A DNA stretch of 64,000 bases from Pleurocapsa sp. PCC 7319 (GTDB taxonomy: Bacteria; Cyanobacteriota; Cyanobacteriia; Cyanobacteriales; Xenococcaceae). The stretch spans positions 5,367,322 to 5,431,321 of the forward strand of contig NZ_KB235922.1 in assembly GCF_000332195.1 (NCBI RefSeq). The letters run 5' to 3'. Under the pieces are notes generated by a model, which saw nothing but the letters and a program-made list of their open reading frames with translations, searched no databases and was not told the DNA's origin. The position numbers and the translations under genes were made by a program. Position 1 is the first letter of the stretch; each line of letters starts with the position of its first letter. Below are positions 1-10,363 of the stretch, piece after piece.

Positions 1-150
1 GCAGACTATACTTTGACTCCCCCTGGTACGACAAGCTCCCCGACGAACAAGGAGCTACTTACTTTAACCATTCCTGATGGACAATACCAAAAACACCAAC
101 AATACCAACAATACCTATGCAAATACCAACAACAAAACTTAATCAATTAA
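1..150 (+). CDS. 3' end of an upstream reading frame (partial)
   Basis: An open frame enters from the left edge and stops at TAA 148-150. Its first ~28 residues (starting ADYTLTPPGTT and including LLTLTIPDGQ) look like real protein of the Thr/Pro-rich surface-protein kind. After about base 82 the translation becomes Gln/Tyr-rich (QKHQQYQQY), which looks like an out-of-frame reading of a short AAC/ACC-type tandem repeat. The frame overlaps the start of the giant ORF at 117. It may be the end of a separate gene or the 5' part of the same surface-protein gene after a frameshift. Only the overlap and the abrupt change in composition are seen directly. Confidence 0.4.
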   Translation, partial: ADYTLTPPGTTSSPTNKELLTLTIPDGQYQKHQQYQQYLCKYQQQNLIN

Positions 151-3100
151 CTGTCGATATCCTAACTGATGAAGCAGACGGCAGTATCACCGATGGGGAT
201 ATTAGTCTTCGAGATGCCCTAGGCGCGATCGCCGATGGTGGAACGATTACCTTTGCCAGTAATTTGAGCGGTCAAACTATTGTTCTCAATGGCAGTGAGA
301 TCGAGATTGCTAAGGCTGTAACCATCGAAGGTGATATTGATGGCAATGGCAGCGGAGATATCACCCTGAATGGGGAACGCAATAGCCGTGTTTTGAATAT
401 TGACGATAACAATGGTACGCTCGATCTCGATGTTTTCCTCTCTGGTTTGACAATTGGTGGAGGCAGCGTAAGTAATGAGAATGGTGGCGGGATTCTCAAC
501 CATGAGAATCTCACCCTCACGGGTAGCACGGTCATCGGAAACGGAGCCGTCAATGGCGGAGGACTGAGTAACCAGGATGGAACAGTTACTTTGACGGGCA
601 GCACGGTCAGCGGAAACGTAGCACAAGATGGAGCAGGTATCCAGAACAATTCAGGCACCCTGAACGTGAGCAACAGCACCATTAGTGACAACCAAGCAAG
701 ATCTAACGGCGGGGGAATTGACAATGCCTTAGGCAATGTGAACGTAAGCAACAGTACCATTAGTGGCAACACTGGGGGATTTTTTGCTGGTGGAATATAC
801 AACGCTTCAGGCAGCGTGAACGTAAGCAATAGCACTATCAGTGGTAATAGCTCGTTGCTAGATGGAGGGGGGATTAATAATGCTGCTAAAGGCACCCTAA
901 ACTTAAATAGTACTCTAGTTGGAGATAACATTGGTGGTACTTTAGCCGATATTAATGATACTGGAACCATTACAGTCACCAATAGTTTGCTCGAAGTAGG
1001 GAATGGCAAGATTACCGATGGCACAGATGGCAATATTGTGGGTCAAGACCCCTTGCTAGACCCTGCTGGTCTGAAAGATAATGGAGGACCAACTCAAACT
1101 ATTGCTCTGCAACCTGGCTCTCCTGCCATAAATACAGGTGATGACAATGGCTTAACCACCGATCAACGAGGTACGGGTTTTAAACGGATTGAAAATGGAC
1201 GGGCAGATATAGGAGCCTTGGAGTTTGTAAATCCGCCTCTCAACGAGCTAAAGGTCGATACCCTAACTGATGAAACAGACGGCAGTATCATCGATGGGGA
1301 TATTAGTCTTCGAGATGCCCTAGGCGCGATCGCCGATGGTGGAACGATTACCTTTGCCAGTAATTTGAGCGGTCAAACTATTGCCCTAAATGGTAGTGAG
1401 ATCGAGATTGCTAAGGCTGTAACCATCGAAGGTGATATTGATGGCAATGGCAGCGGAGATATCACCCTGGATGGCGGCGACAAGAGCCGTGTTTTGAATA
1501 TTGACGATAACAATGGTACGCCCGATCTCGATGTTTTCCTCTCTGGCTTGACAATTAGTAGGGGTCTCACAAGTGATGATGGTGGTGGGATTCTCAACGA
1601 TGAGAATCTCACCCTCACGGGTAGCACACTCAGCGGCAATTCAGCCATCAATGGCGGAGGACTGGGTAACAAGAGTAATGGAACAGTTACTCTGACGGGC
1701 AGCACGGTCAGCGGAAACGTAGCACAAGATGGAGCAGGTATCCAGAACAATTCAGGCACCCTGAACGTGAGCAACAGCACCATTAGTGACAACCAAGCAA
1801 GATCTAACGGCGGGGGAATTGACAATGCCTTAGGCAATGTGAACGTAAGCAACAGTACCATTAGTGGCAACACTGGGGGATTTTTTGCTGGTGGAATATA
1901 CAACGCTTCAGGCAGCGTGAACGTAAGCAATAGCACTATCAGTGGTAATAGCTCGTTGCTAGATGGAGGGGGGATTAATAATGCTGCTAAAGGCACCCTA
2001 AACTTAAATAGTACTCTAGTTGGAGATAACATTGGTGGTACTTTAGCCGATATTAATGATACTGGAACCATTACAGTCACCAATAGTTTGCTCGAAGTAG
2101 GGAATGGCAAGATTACCGATGGCACAGATGGCAATATTGTGGGTCAAGACCCCTTGCTAGACCCTGCTGGTCTGAAAGATAATGGAGGACCAACTCAAAC
2201 TATTGCTCTGCAACCTGGCTCTCCTGCCATAAATACAGGTGATGACAATGGCTTAACCACCGATCAACGAGGTACGGGTTTTAAACGGATTGAAAATGGA
2301 CGGGCAGATATTGGCGCTTTTGAGGAGCTTGATACTCAGATTCCTGATGCACCCAAAATCACATCCTCCTTGCTTACTAACTTACCCAATCCTACAATTA
2401 CGGGTACAGCAGAGCCTGGTAGTACCATTAACCTCAAGGTTACTAATAATAGTTCTGAAGCGGTCTATCTAATCAAAGCTACTGCCCGAGGGAATTGGCA
2501 AGTCGATACGGCAAGTGCTTCCCCAACTTTGGGGAGTTCTCTTTTTCCATTAAGTGATGGTAGCAGTGCAACTCTCTCAGCTAAGGCGATCGATCCTTCT
2601 GGTCAAGAGAGTCAAACAGCTACTCAGGTTCTTGCTGTAGATTTGACTCCTCCTAATCCACCCACTTTGGATCGTACGATCCTTAATCCAACCCTCAATC
2701 CCTTAACAGGTAAAGCTGAAGCTGATGCAAAAGTCTTAGTCCAAATAGATACCGATAATAACGGTCAACCAGATGCCACCCTTACAACAACTGCCGATGG
2801 CAATGGTGTTTGGAGTGTTGATTTAAACCAATCTTCCCTAGCTCTGAAAAGTGGAAAAGTGCAAGTTAGAGTCCTGGCAACAGATGCTGCGGGCAATACA
2901 AGTCACCCCACCCCAACTGAGCTAACTATCGATACGGTTGCTCCTCCAGAGCCTGTATTTACGTCGCCCGATGCTACAAACAGTCTGAACCCAATTATTA
3001 GTGGTACGGCTGAGCCAGGTAGCACAGTGCAAATAGACATCGATGGGAATGGTGATGGTAACACCGATGCTAGCTATCAAACAACAGCAACGAATTCGGG

Positions 3101-6100
3101 TAATTTTACACTCGATCTCAGCACCGCCAAACTGATAACTGGAAGTGCTCCTAATTTTGTAAATGGTACTGCTGCTAAGATAACTGCCTTCGCAACAGAT
3201 GTAGCGGGCAACCAGGGCAAGAATAATACCCAAACGCTTACTTTAGATACTGGTGCCCCTGCAAAACCTAGCATCGATTCTGCTGGTGTTACTAACACCC
3301 TAACTCCCACGATTACGGGTAAGGCTGAAGCCAATAGCACGGTCAAGGTTGTAGTTGAGAGTAATGGTAAGTCAGGTACCTATGAAAAAACAGCTGATGG
3401 CAGTGGTAACTGGCAAGTAGATTTATCTCAACAACCTACTTCTGGAGATAAACCCATTCTAGAAGACGGGAAAACAGCAACAATTACCGTCACAGATAGC
3501 GATAAAGTAGGAAATATCAGTAATCCTGCTACACAAGCACTCAAAGTTGATACCACTGCACCTTCCGCAAGTATTACTTCCGCTGATAGAACTAATAAAC
3601 TTGCCCCAATCATTGAAGGAAGTACGGAAAAGGATGCTACTCTCGAAGTAGAAATAACGGTTAATGGAACCAAATATATCTATCAACCCCAAGTAGATCC
3701 TGGTGGCAACTGGACACTAGATTTAGGAACAGCCCAACCTGTAACTGGAACTCTACCTACCCTAACCGATCAAGCGGTTCTCAATATATCCGCGATCGCA
3801 ACCGATGAGGCTGGGAACCCCAGCAATCCTGCTACTCAAACACTGGAAATCGATACTACAGGTCCCTCGGTTCCAACCTTAGACCTTTCAGGTATTACTA
3901 ACACCACAACTCCCATTATCAGTGGTATCCATGATGCTAGCAGTGATATAACCGTTGAAATCGATAGGGAAGGAGATGGGAATATAGATGCAACTTATCA
4001 AGTCAAAACTGATGGCAGTAACAACTTTCAGGTGGATTTAGCCACCGAAACTGATATCACAGGGAATACTATTAGTCTAGTCGATGGGCAAACAGCAATT
4101 ATCAAGGCGTTCGCCACTGATCAATTGGGTAATCCAAGTGCTACTACTACTAAAAATATTAAGATTGATGCTACTCCTCCGAATCCACCATCGTTTAACT
4201 CGCCAGACGTTACTAATACCATTTCTCCAGAACTGAGTGGATTAGCTGAAAACAATAGCACTGTCAGAGTCACGGTGAATGGCAATATTGTCTACGAAGT
4301 ACAGACTGATGGTGCCGGAAACTGGAATTTCAAACTGGGTCAAGAGCAACCTAAGAGCGGAAATCTCCCTGCATTGGGTAATGGGAGCATTCTCAATCTA
4401 GAAGCGATCGCTATTGATGCTGCGAATAACTCTAGTACTAAAACTCTCCAACAATTGACGGTGGATACAGGCACAATAGTCGCCCCCAAATTATCCTCCA
4501 AAGATGTAACCAACAATCTGACTCCGATTATTAAAGGGACTGATGAGCCTGGTACCCTGATTGAAGTGGGCATCGATGTTGATCGAAACGGAAAGGCTGA
4601 TGTCACTTACAATACAACAACTGATCCAGATGGTAACTGGCAGGTAGATACAACCCAAACTCCTGATACAGGAAGTCAACTTACCCTAACTAATGGACAA
4701 AATGTCCAAATTATCGCCACAGCGATCGATCCCATCAGCAATACTAGTGCCAGTACCCGCCAAAATTTACTGATTGATACAGTCGCTCCCAATGCCCCAC
4801 AGTTCACTTCCTCAGATGTTAGCAGTAGTCTTACCCCTGTTATGAGTGGATTAGCTGAACCCGAAAGCATTGTGGAAGTAGATGTAGATGGTCAAGCGAC
4901 TTATGAAACTAAGACTGATAGTGCTGGACATTGGACTATTGACTTAGCTACTGCCACTACCAAGACTGGGACTATTCCCACCCTAATCGATGGCGACAAA
5001 ATTAAGCTTGAAGCGAAAGCTACTGATGAGGCGGGGAATATTAGTCAAATCCAAGAGCAACAGCTAATTATCGATCTGTTTGCCCCTATTGCCACTGCCG
5101 ATAACTATACCTTGATGCGATTTCCAGGGCAGTCAACGTTTCTCGACGTACTTAGCAATGACCGCGATCCTGATGGGGAAGCATTAACTTTAGTCAGTGT
5201 AACTCAACCCAATCCCAGTGCAGGTACAGTTATTATTGACAATAATCGTATCCGTTTCACTCCGAGCACTGATCAGCCTTTTTCCTTAGACCAAGAGAAT
5301 GTAAATAATTCATTTTCCGAAGGAGGAGGATTGTTCATGCTTTCTGGAGGATCTCCCGAGATCGAAACTACATTCACTTATACTGTAGCTGACCCCGAAG
5401 GAAAAACTCGACATAGTGTGGTTACCTTGGATGAGTTAAGTACTGAAACTCATCTAAAATTTACTCTCCAGAATAGCACGACTGATTTGGTCAACGAAAT
5501 CGGCATTTTCAAAGTGGAAAACTCGAATGGTACTATTGATGGCGTTGATCCTAATGAAGACGGATATCTGCAATCTGTTTTAAATAATGGAACCGTCGTG
5601 TTCTCGGTCTTGAGTGATTTTTCGACCCTATTTGGTCAATCACCAACCAGAATTCTAGATGATTTTTCGTCCACTGGCTCTTTTGGCTTTTTCTTTATTC
5701 AAAACGGCACAGTTGATAATGCGTTGGCAGAGTTAAGTGCGGGAGAATCCCCTACTAATGTTTACTTGTCTACCGCGAATATCAATGGCGATGACTTCAA
5801 CAGATTACAGGTTGAGCAGTTAGATAATGGCAGCTTCCAACTCAACTTTGAAGATAGTACCGAAGGAATCGATCAAGATTTTGATGACCTGAACATGATC
5901 ATGGAGCTAACCACTGAATCGGAAACCATTGGTGCTCTTACCCAGGGAGAGCCAACTGAGGAATTTATCGATTTAGAGCAATTGAAAGGAAGTTTCCAAG
6001 TTAAAGTCTCTGTTACTGGAGAATCCCACTTCGATAATCTGGGGGGTTTGTATCCCGTGATCGATGCTGAGAAGGGAACAGTTCAAGACCCAATCACAGG

Positions 6101-6401
6101 TAATTTTATTGAGCCTGGAGATGAGGGTTATATTGATGCTGTACAAGCCCTAAGTGTAGGAAGCTTTGACGAGTTTGCATCTGGCTTCCAAATGGAGTTA
6201 GAAGGTGGGGAGGTTTATGTTCCCTATATCCTAGCTGATGGGAACACTGATGAGGTTTATGTCCCTTATCTGGCTGCTAATGCCGATGGTCTTGATCATA
6301 TTCGCTTATTGGCTGATAATACCTTTGGTTTTGAGGATAAAATCAGCAGTGACAGCGATTTTGACTACAACGACATAATTTTTCAAATCAATTTCGAGTG
6401 A
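117..6401 (+). CDS. giant repeat surface protein: beta-helix units, Ig-like repeats, DUF4114-like C-terminus
   Basis: This 2,094-residue protein is probably an exported or surface-attached adhesin-like protein. Residues ~10-371 and ~376-738 are two copies of one unit. Each opens with a LTDE.DGSI.DGDISLRDAL segment and continues with NVSNSTISGN-type turns typical of right-handed parallel beta-helices, ending in a choice-of-anchor-like GSPAINTGDDNG segment. Residues ~741-1650 hold about nine Ig-like repeats, each starting near an (A/P)P.P.(F/L) strand and containing a P.I.G.AEP.S core. A cadherin-like domain with ADNYT and LSNDRDPDGE follows at ~1655-1770. Two DUF4114-like domains finish the protein (~1780-1950 and ~1959-2094), the last with FGFEDK followed by an Asp-rich DFDYNDIIFQ motif. 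Asp/Asn-rich loops suggest calcium binding. No signal peptide or RTX nonapeptides are visible, and the true start may lie upstream (see the partial frame at 1-150). Confidence 0.85.
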   Translation: MQIPTTKLNQLTVDILTDEADGSITDGDISLRDALGAIADGGTITFASNLSGQTIVLNGSEIEIAKAVTIEGDIDGNGSGDITLNGERNSRVLNIDDNNGTLDLDVFLSGLTIGGGSVSNENGGGILNHENLTLTGSTVIGNGAVNGGGLSNQDGTVTLTGSTVSGNVAQDGAGIQNNSGTLNVSNSTISDNQARSNGGGIDNALGNVNVSNSTISGNTGGFFAGGIYNASGSVNVSNSTISGNSSLLDGGGINNAAKGTLNLNSTLVGDNIGGTLADINDTGTITVTNSLLEVGNGKITDGTDGNIVGQDPLLDPAGLKDNGGPTQTIALQPGSPAINTGDDNGLTTDQRGTGFKRIENGRADIGALEFVNPPLNELKVDTLTDETDGSIIDGDISLRDALGAIADGGTITFASNLSGQTIALNGSEIEIAKAVTIEGDIDGNGSGDITLDGGDKSRVLNIDDNNGTPDLDVFLSGLTISRGLTSDDGGGILNDENLTLTGSTLSGNSAINGGGLGNKSNGTVTLTGSTVSGNVAQDGAGIQNNSGTLNVSNSTISDNQARSNGGGIDNALGNVNVSNSTISGNTGGFFAGGIYNASGSVNVSNSTISGNSSLLDGGGINNAAKGTLNLNSTLVGDNIGGTLADINDTGTITVTNSLLEVGNGKITDGTDGNIVGQDPLLDPAGLKDNGGPTQTIALQPGSPAINTGDDNGLTTDQRGTGFKRIENGRADIGAFEELDTQIPDAPKITSSLLTNLPNPTITGTAEPGSTINLKVTNNSSEAVYLIKATARGNWQVDTASASPTLGSSLFPLSDGSSATLSAKAIDPSGQESQTATQVLAVDLTPPNPPTLDRTILNPTLNPLTGKAEADAKVLVQIDTDNNGQPDATLTTTADGNGVWSVDLNQSSLALKSGKVQVRVLATDAAGNTSHPTPTELTIDTVAPPEPVFTSPDATNSLNPIISGTAEPGSTVQIDIDGNGDGNTDASYQTTATNSGNFTLDLSTAKLITGSAPNFVNGTAAKITAFATDVAGNQGKNNTQTLTLDTGAPAKPSIDSAGVTNTLTPTITGKAEANSTVKVVVESNGKSGTYEKTADGSGNWQVDLSQQPTSGDKPILEDGKTATITVTDSDKVGNISNPATQALKVDTTAPSASITSADRTNKLAPIIEGSTEKDATLEVEITVNGTKYIYQPQVDPGGNWTLDLGTAQPVTGTLPTLTDQAVLNISAIATDEAGNPSNPATQTLEIDTTGPSVPTLDLSGITNTTTPIISGIHDASSDITVEIDREGDGNIDATYQVKTDGSNNFQVDLATETDITGNTISLVDGQTAIIKAFATDQLGNPSATTTKNIKIDATPPNPPSFNSPDVTNTISPELSGLAENNSTVRVTVNGNIVYEVQTDGAGNWNFKLGQEQPKSGNLPALGNGSILNLEAIAIDAANNSSTKTLQQLTVDTGTIVAPKLSSKDVTNNLTPIIKGTDEPGTLIEVGIDVDRNGKADVTYNTTTDPDGNWQVDTTQTPDTGSQLTLTNGQNVQIIATAIDPISNTSASTRQNLLIDTVAPNAPQFTSSDVSSSLTPVMSGLAEPESIVEVDVDGQATYETKTDSAGHWTIDLATATTKTGTIPTLIDGDKIKLEAKATDEAGNISQIQEQQLIIDLFAPIATADNYTLMRFPGQSTFLDVLSNDRDPDGEALTLVSVTQPNPSAGTVIIDNNRIRFTPSTDQPFSLDQENVNNSFSEGGGLFMLSGGSPEIETTFTYTVADPEGKTRHSVVTLDELSTETHLKFTLQNSTTDLVNEIGIFKVENSNGTIDGVDPNEDGYLQSVLNNGTVVFSVLSDFSTLFGQSPTRILDDFSSTGSFGFFFIQNGTVDNALAELSAGESPTNVYLSTANINGDDFNRLQVEQLDNGSFQLNFEDSTEGIDQDFDDLNMIMELTTESETIGALTQGEPTEEFIDLEQLKGSFQVKVSVTGESHFDNLGGLYPVIDAEKGTVQDPITGNFIEPGDEGYIDAVQALSVGSFDEFASGFQMELEGGEVYVPYILADGNTDEVYVPYLAANADGLDHIRLLADNTFGFEDKISSDSDFDYNDIIFQINFE
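600..1210 (+). repeat. intragenic long direct repeat, copy 1
   Basis: About 610 bp inside the giant surface-protein gene. I read it as identical, base for base, to 1701-2311, at an offset of 1,101 bp (367 codons, so in frame). The DNA just upstream in each unit (117-600 against 1218-1700) is clearly related but carries many substitutions. The perfect part is therefore more recent than the duplication itself. Confidence 0.9.
1701..2311 (+). repeat. intragenic long direct repeat, copy 2
   Basis: Second copy of the ~610-bp block at 600-1210. It encodes the distal part of the second beta-helix unit, up to the shared GRADIGA residues, after which the two copies diverge (ALEFVN in the first, AFEELD in the second). 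Confidence 0.9.
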
Positions 6402-6493
6402 TGTCATCTGACCCTATCATTCAATCTTACTTACAGGAGAATGGTAGGGAGATTTTAGATCTCTGGATACTTTTTAATCTCAGATATTGCTGA

Positions 6494-6732
6494 GGCTTCG
6501 CCGTATCTATAAGCTATAAGCCATAAGCTATTTACTTAAGTAAATAACTTATCAAAAAGCTATAAGCTCTAAGCTTTAGGCTCTAAGCCTTTTAGTTGAC
6601 TACTTGCGTAGTAGCCTTAAACCTATAGCTTGTGGGTTTAAGACCCCCTCCAAACTTGTTTGGTGGTCTGCAATTAGGAGAGGTCTAAAACCTCTTCTAA
6701 TTAAGCTTATAGCTTATAGATACGGCGAAGCC
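6494..6732. repeat. 239-bp element with perfect 28-bp terminal inverted repeats
   Basis: Bases 6494-6521 are the exact reverse complement of 6705-6732 (28 bp, beginning GGCTTCGCCGTATC). The interior contains further palindromes: TTACTTAAGTAA near 6532, a TTAAACC...GGTTTAA pair near 6617-6643, and AATTAGGAGAGGT pairing with ACCTCTTCTAATT near 6672-6702. No ORF lies inside. The layout fits a MITE-like or other structured repeat rather than a simple terminator. Similar AGCTATAAGC-type words recur at ~51726-51781. The rest of the 6402-6890 gap shows nothing else I can name. Confidence 0.7.
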
Positions 6733-6890
6733 CCGTTATGGCTTTTTTTATAATAACCATCCGATTTTTATGGGCGATCGCAGATAATAAGAAATTGAAT
6801 TCTTAATAACTGTTGAGTGGGACAGTTAATCTCAAAAAATCCTCAATTCGACCAAAATTTCTCGTCTATTATACAAACACATGATATAGC

Positions 6891-7346
6891 TTAACTAAAT
6901 CCCCTTAATTTGTTAGAAAATATTGGTTCACCATAATCTTCTTCTAACTTTTCAATTAAATCTTGTGCCAAAACTAAAGTTGTTATGTGTGGATCTCCTA
7001 TAAAAAATTTATAGCACTCGTTTAATAAAGGCTCAAAACATATATCAATTTTGGTAATTGCATCCAAATTTATTAATAAAGGCTGGAGAATTATAATATT
7101 TTCACCAGGCGATGTATGAGATAAATAAAGATTTTGTTCAATAATACCAATATTAATCCAGCCTCTTATACGAGTTTCTCCAAGTATACAGCTTTGTCCT
7201 TTAAAAAATGTTTTGGGGGGAGGATTTAATTCAGTTTTAAAAGCTGCCGAAAGTTTGAACCATGGTTCATATGCTAGCCAAACACCAAATCCAAGTATGG
7301 AAATAATAGTTGTGGTAAATATGGCTTTGGTCAATGGTCTTCTCAT
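6891..7346 (-). CDS. hypothetical membrane-anchored protein
   Basis: This 151-residue protein has one hydrophobic N-terminal segment (residues ~8-26, FTTTIISILGFGVWLAY) after a short basic start. That fits a type II membrane anchor or an uncleaved signal. The rest is a soluble domain with three cysteines and no motif I recognise. It lies 32 bp from the 3' end of the chemoreceptor gene on the same strand, and a short TTCGGAGCGAA hairpin separates them. It may be co-transcribed with that gene. No function can be assigned. Confidence 0.6.
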   Translation of the reverse strand: MRRPLTKAIFTTTIISILGFGVWLAYEPWFKLSAAFKTELNPPPKTFFKGQSCILGETRIRGWINIGIIEQNLYLSHTSPGENIIILQPLLINLDAITKIDICFEPLLNECYKFFIGDPHITTLVLAQDLIEKLEEDYGEPIFSNKLRGFS

Positions 7347-7378
7347 TCCTCTGCCTTCGGAGCGAAGCGGGATAATTA

Positions 7379-9511
7379 TTAATTAACTTTAAATTGTCCC
7401 ACACTGGCTTCTAACTGTTGGGCTACGGTTAGCAAATCTTGGAAAGAGCTAGAAACTTTAGTAGCTGAAGTTGAAGTTTTATGGGCGATCGCCGAAACAT
7501 CTTCCATAGTGGCAGTCAAGTTACGACTAGTTAGGGATTGTTCTGTTACCACAGTGGTTACAGTTTTGATTAAACGATCCACTTCCTCCCTGGCACCTTT
7601 TACTTGTTGAAGAGCAGTACGAACCGCCACCAAATTGCGACTGCCTTCAGTAACTTCTATAGTACTAGTTTCCATCGCTTTAACTACTTTGCTAGTCTCA
7701 AATTGAATTTCTCCCACCAATTGTTCAATTTCTGTTGCGGCTTGTGCCGACTGAGTTGCCAGAACTTGAACTTCATCAGCTACCACCGTAAATCCTATGC
7801 CCTCTTCTCCTGCACGAGCAGCCTCAATTGAGGCATTGACAGCTAAGACATTAGTTTGTAGTGCTATTTTTCTAATTAAGCCAATAGTTTTGGCAATTTT
7901 GCGCGAAGCTTTGGCTAAATTTTTTGCTTGTTCGGTGGTTTCCGAGGCTGTTTGACCTAAGGTTGAGATTCTTTGCACTGTTTGCTCAATGGCAATATCT
8001 CCTGCACTAGCTTTGTCCGTTGTTTGTTCAATAATTTTTTCTGCTCGATCGGCATTATCAGCGATCGCCTGTATGGCAACCGACATAGTTTGCATTTGAT
8101 TGAGAATATTCGTAATTTCATCAGTCTGCAACATAGCCCCAGCAGATAACTCGGAGATAGCCAATTCATTGAGATTGGTTGTTTTGGCCACAGTTTGACT
8201 GGCTAATTGAACTTGTGCCACAATTTGACGTAGACTTTCAAGAGTGGAATTATAAGAGCTTGCTACCTGACCAATTTCTCCTTCAGAGATCTGAGCGCGG
8301 ACAGTTAAATCCCCGTTATTCGCCAACTTGAGTTGTCTTTGCAGCTCTCTAACTTGCTGTTGAAGTTTTTCCTTAGCAGTTTTTTGGGCTTGTTCTGATT
8401 GTTTTTGAGCGGTTAAGGCTCGATCTAATTCTTGAGTGCGATCGCCCAAAGTAGCAAATGATTCTTGCAGTTGTCGAGCCATCTTATTAAAAGCAATACC
8501 TAGCAAACCCAATTCATCTTGACGTTCAATATTTACAGTTTGGTCTAAATTTCCTGCTGCCAAACTTGTAGAAACATTTGTCAAACTAATAACAGGTTTG
8601 ACTAAACTTTCTGCCACGAACCAAGCAATAATAGATACTAAGGCAACTGAAGCCAGAGCAATTAAAATTGCTGTTTGTTTAAATTGTTTTACTGAGGCAA
8701 ATACTTCTGCTTTTTCCTGTAAAACTAATACCCCCCAACCATTATTCAATAGAGTTCCGTGGGTCATCCATTCTGTATTAGTATCATCAGAAAAAACAAA
8801 TTCACCTTCATTTCCTGATAACAAGTTATTGACTGGAGGATATTTACTCAGATCGGTTAGGGTATCTCCAGACGTAAAAGTAGAATCTGGATGAGCTAAA
8901 ACTTGACCATTCTCATTTACAAGCAAAGCATAACCTGTTGTACCAAATTTAACTGCTTTGATTTGTTCGCTAACAATATCAAGAGTTGCACAAATATAAT
9001 TTACGCCCTTGATTACCTTTTGTTGACGAATTGGTACCGAAAGGCATAAAGAGGGCTTATTACTAGTACGTCCGATTAATGTCTGATAGGTAATATCATT
9101 TCCAGCTTTTGCCCCTAAAAACCATGGTCTATCTGCATATTTTTTAGGGGCTTGATTGTCACTACGAGTCACATTAATTCCATCAAGACCAGTAGTACTG
9201 GCAGTGTATAAATATTCGTAAGTTTCCAGCATTTTCATTAAGACTGGTTTTTGTTTTTCTACCTCCATACTGACAATAGCTGGTTGTTTACTAAGATTCT
9301 TTAAGGCTCGAACATTCATTTCATTCCATTTCGATAAGCTGTGCTCTAAACCTTGAGTTTCTAATGCTAATTTTTCTTGAGCATCTTCACGAATAATTTT
9401 AGTAGCATTAAAACTGGCTAAACTTAATGATACGAGTATTGAAGGGATCATACCAATTAGGATTAATAGAGGAATCTGAACACGCAAACTGCGGAAAAAT
9501 GCTACTTTCAT
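7379..9511 (-). CDS. methyl-accepting chemotaxis protein with dCache sensor
   Basis: This 710-residue chemoreceptor should signal to a CheA kinase in phototaxis or chemotaxis arrays. TM1 is at residues ~10-33. A periplasmic double-Cache-like domain follows (~35-280) and includes a YADRPWF segment resembling the ligand-pocket R-x-W region of dCache_1 domains. TM2 is at ~283-305, then come a HAMP domain and a second HAMP-like helical segment. The C-terminal half is the MCP signalling coiled coil with the hallmark hairpin tip [20 protein letters not shown] and GFTVVADEV. There is no C-terminal CheR/CheB tether pentapeptide. No other che gene is in the window, so it is an orphan receptor here. 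Ligand unknown. Confidence 0.93.
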   Translation of the reverse strand: MKVAFFRSLRVQIPLLILIGMIPSILVSLSLASFNATKIIREDAQEKLALETQGLEHSLSKWNEMNVRALKNLSKQPAIVSMEVEKQKPVLMKMLETYEYLYTASTTGLDGINVTRSDNQAPKKYADRPWFLGAKAGNDITYQTLIGRTSNKPSLCLSVPIRQQKVIKGVNYICATLDIVSEQIKAVKFGTTGYALLVNENGQVLAHPDSTFTSGDTLTDLSKYPPVNNLLSGNEGEFVFSDDTNTEWMTHGTLLNNGWGVLVLQEKAEVFASVKQFKQTAILIALASVALVSIIAWFVAESLVKPVISLTNVSTSLAAGNLDQTVNIERQDELGLLGIAFNKMARQLQESFATLGDRTQELDRALTAQKQSEQAQKTAKEKLQQQVRELQRQLKLANNGDLTVRAQISEGEIGQVASSYNSTLESLRQIVAQVQLASQTVAKTTNLNELAISELSAGAMLQTDEITNILNQMQTMSVAIQAIADNADRAEKIIEQTTDKASAGDIAIEQTVQRISTLGQTASETTEQAKNLAKASRKIAKTIGLIRKIALQTNVLAVNASIEAARAGEEGIGFTVVADEVQVLATQSAQAATEIEQLVGEIQFETSKVVKAMETSTIEVTEGSRNLVAVRTALQQVKGAREEVDRLIKTVTTVVTEQSLTSRNLTATMEDVSAIAHKTSTSATKVSSSFQDLLTVAQQLEASVGQFKVN

Positions 9512-9649
9512 AACCTGATATTAGTTAGTTCTAAAAATTAGACTTTCAGCTAGCAAACAAGAAAAATTAAACTTAATAATTTGTCTAACCTAGTTTGCCC
9601 AAAAAAACGGCTAAATTTCACATAGTTGACTTGATTCAATATTGTCCAG

Positions 9650-10363
9650 ATGAAAATTTTGATTGTTGAGGATCAGCAAGAAATTGCGCAATTAATCGAA
9701 CAAACCTTAGTTAGAGAAGGCTTTTCGTGTCATATTGCTAACGATGGCTTAACTGCCCTAACTGTATTTAAGCAGCAACAACCCGATCTAGTAATCCTCG
9801 ATCTGATGCTTCCTGGCTTAGATGGATTAGAAGTATGTACTCGTATCCGTCAACAACCAGACAATAAAGACCCTTATATTTTGATGTTGACTGCCAGAGG
9901 AGAAGAAATAGATCGGGTAATAGGACTTTCTACAGGGGCAGATGACTATTTAGTTAAACCTTTTAGTCCCAGAGAATTAGTCGCTAGAGTCAGAGCTTTA
10001 CTACGTCGTAGCTTACGTCATGGAGTACAAGAAGTTGACCAAATTTATCGCACCAAGCATTTTACCGTTGATTTAGCACAACATACAGCTACCAGACAGT
10101 TAGACTCTCAAGGGAGTGATCTTTTAGATTTAACTACTCTAGAGTTTAATTTATTGGCAACTTTTTTGAGTTACCCTGGTCGTGTTTGGAGTCGAACCCA
10201 ATTAATCGATAAACTTTGGGGCAATGACTTTTTCGGGGATGAGAGAGTAGTAGATACTCATATCAGAAGGCTGCGTAAGAAGATTGAACCAGATACAGCC
10301 AATCCGACATTTATTAAAACTGTGGTTGGAGTTGGTTATAAATTTGAAGATGAAAATTTATAA
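9650..10363 (+). CDS. OmpR/PhoB-family response regulator
   Basis: This 237-residue two-domain response regulator has a receiver at residues ~1-120, with acidic residues in VEDQQ, phospho-acceptor Asp51 (VILDLMLPG), the LMLTAR switch region and conserved Lys in DYLVKPF. A winged-helix DNA-binding domain follows (~135-235) with the recognition region VVDTHIRRLRKKI and the terminal hairpin VGYKFE. It is divergent from the chemoreceptor across a 138-bp gap that must hold both promoters. No kinase is adjacent; the closest orphan kinase starts at 23672, so the partner is unknown. The family activates or represses transcription when phosphorylated. Confidence 0.93.
   Translation: MKILIVEDQQEIAQLIEQTLVREGFSCHIANDGLTALTVFKQQQPDLVILDLMLPGLDGLEVCTRIRQQPDNKDPYILMLTARGEEIDRVIGLSTGADDYLVKPFSPRELVARVRALLRRSLRHGVQEVDQIYRTKHFTVDLAQHTATRQLDSQGSDLLDLTTLEFNLLATFLSYPGRVWSRTQLIDKLWGNDFFGDERVVDTHIRRLRKKIEPDTANPTFIKTVVGVGYKFEDENL

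Noticed and set aside
272-2134. Long minus-strand ORFs opposite the giant gene
   Set aside because: They are antisense shadows of the repeat-rich coding strand, appear twice because the DNA is duplicated, and consist of low-complexity Leu/Pro/Ser sequence.
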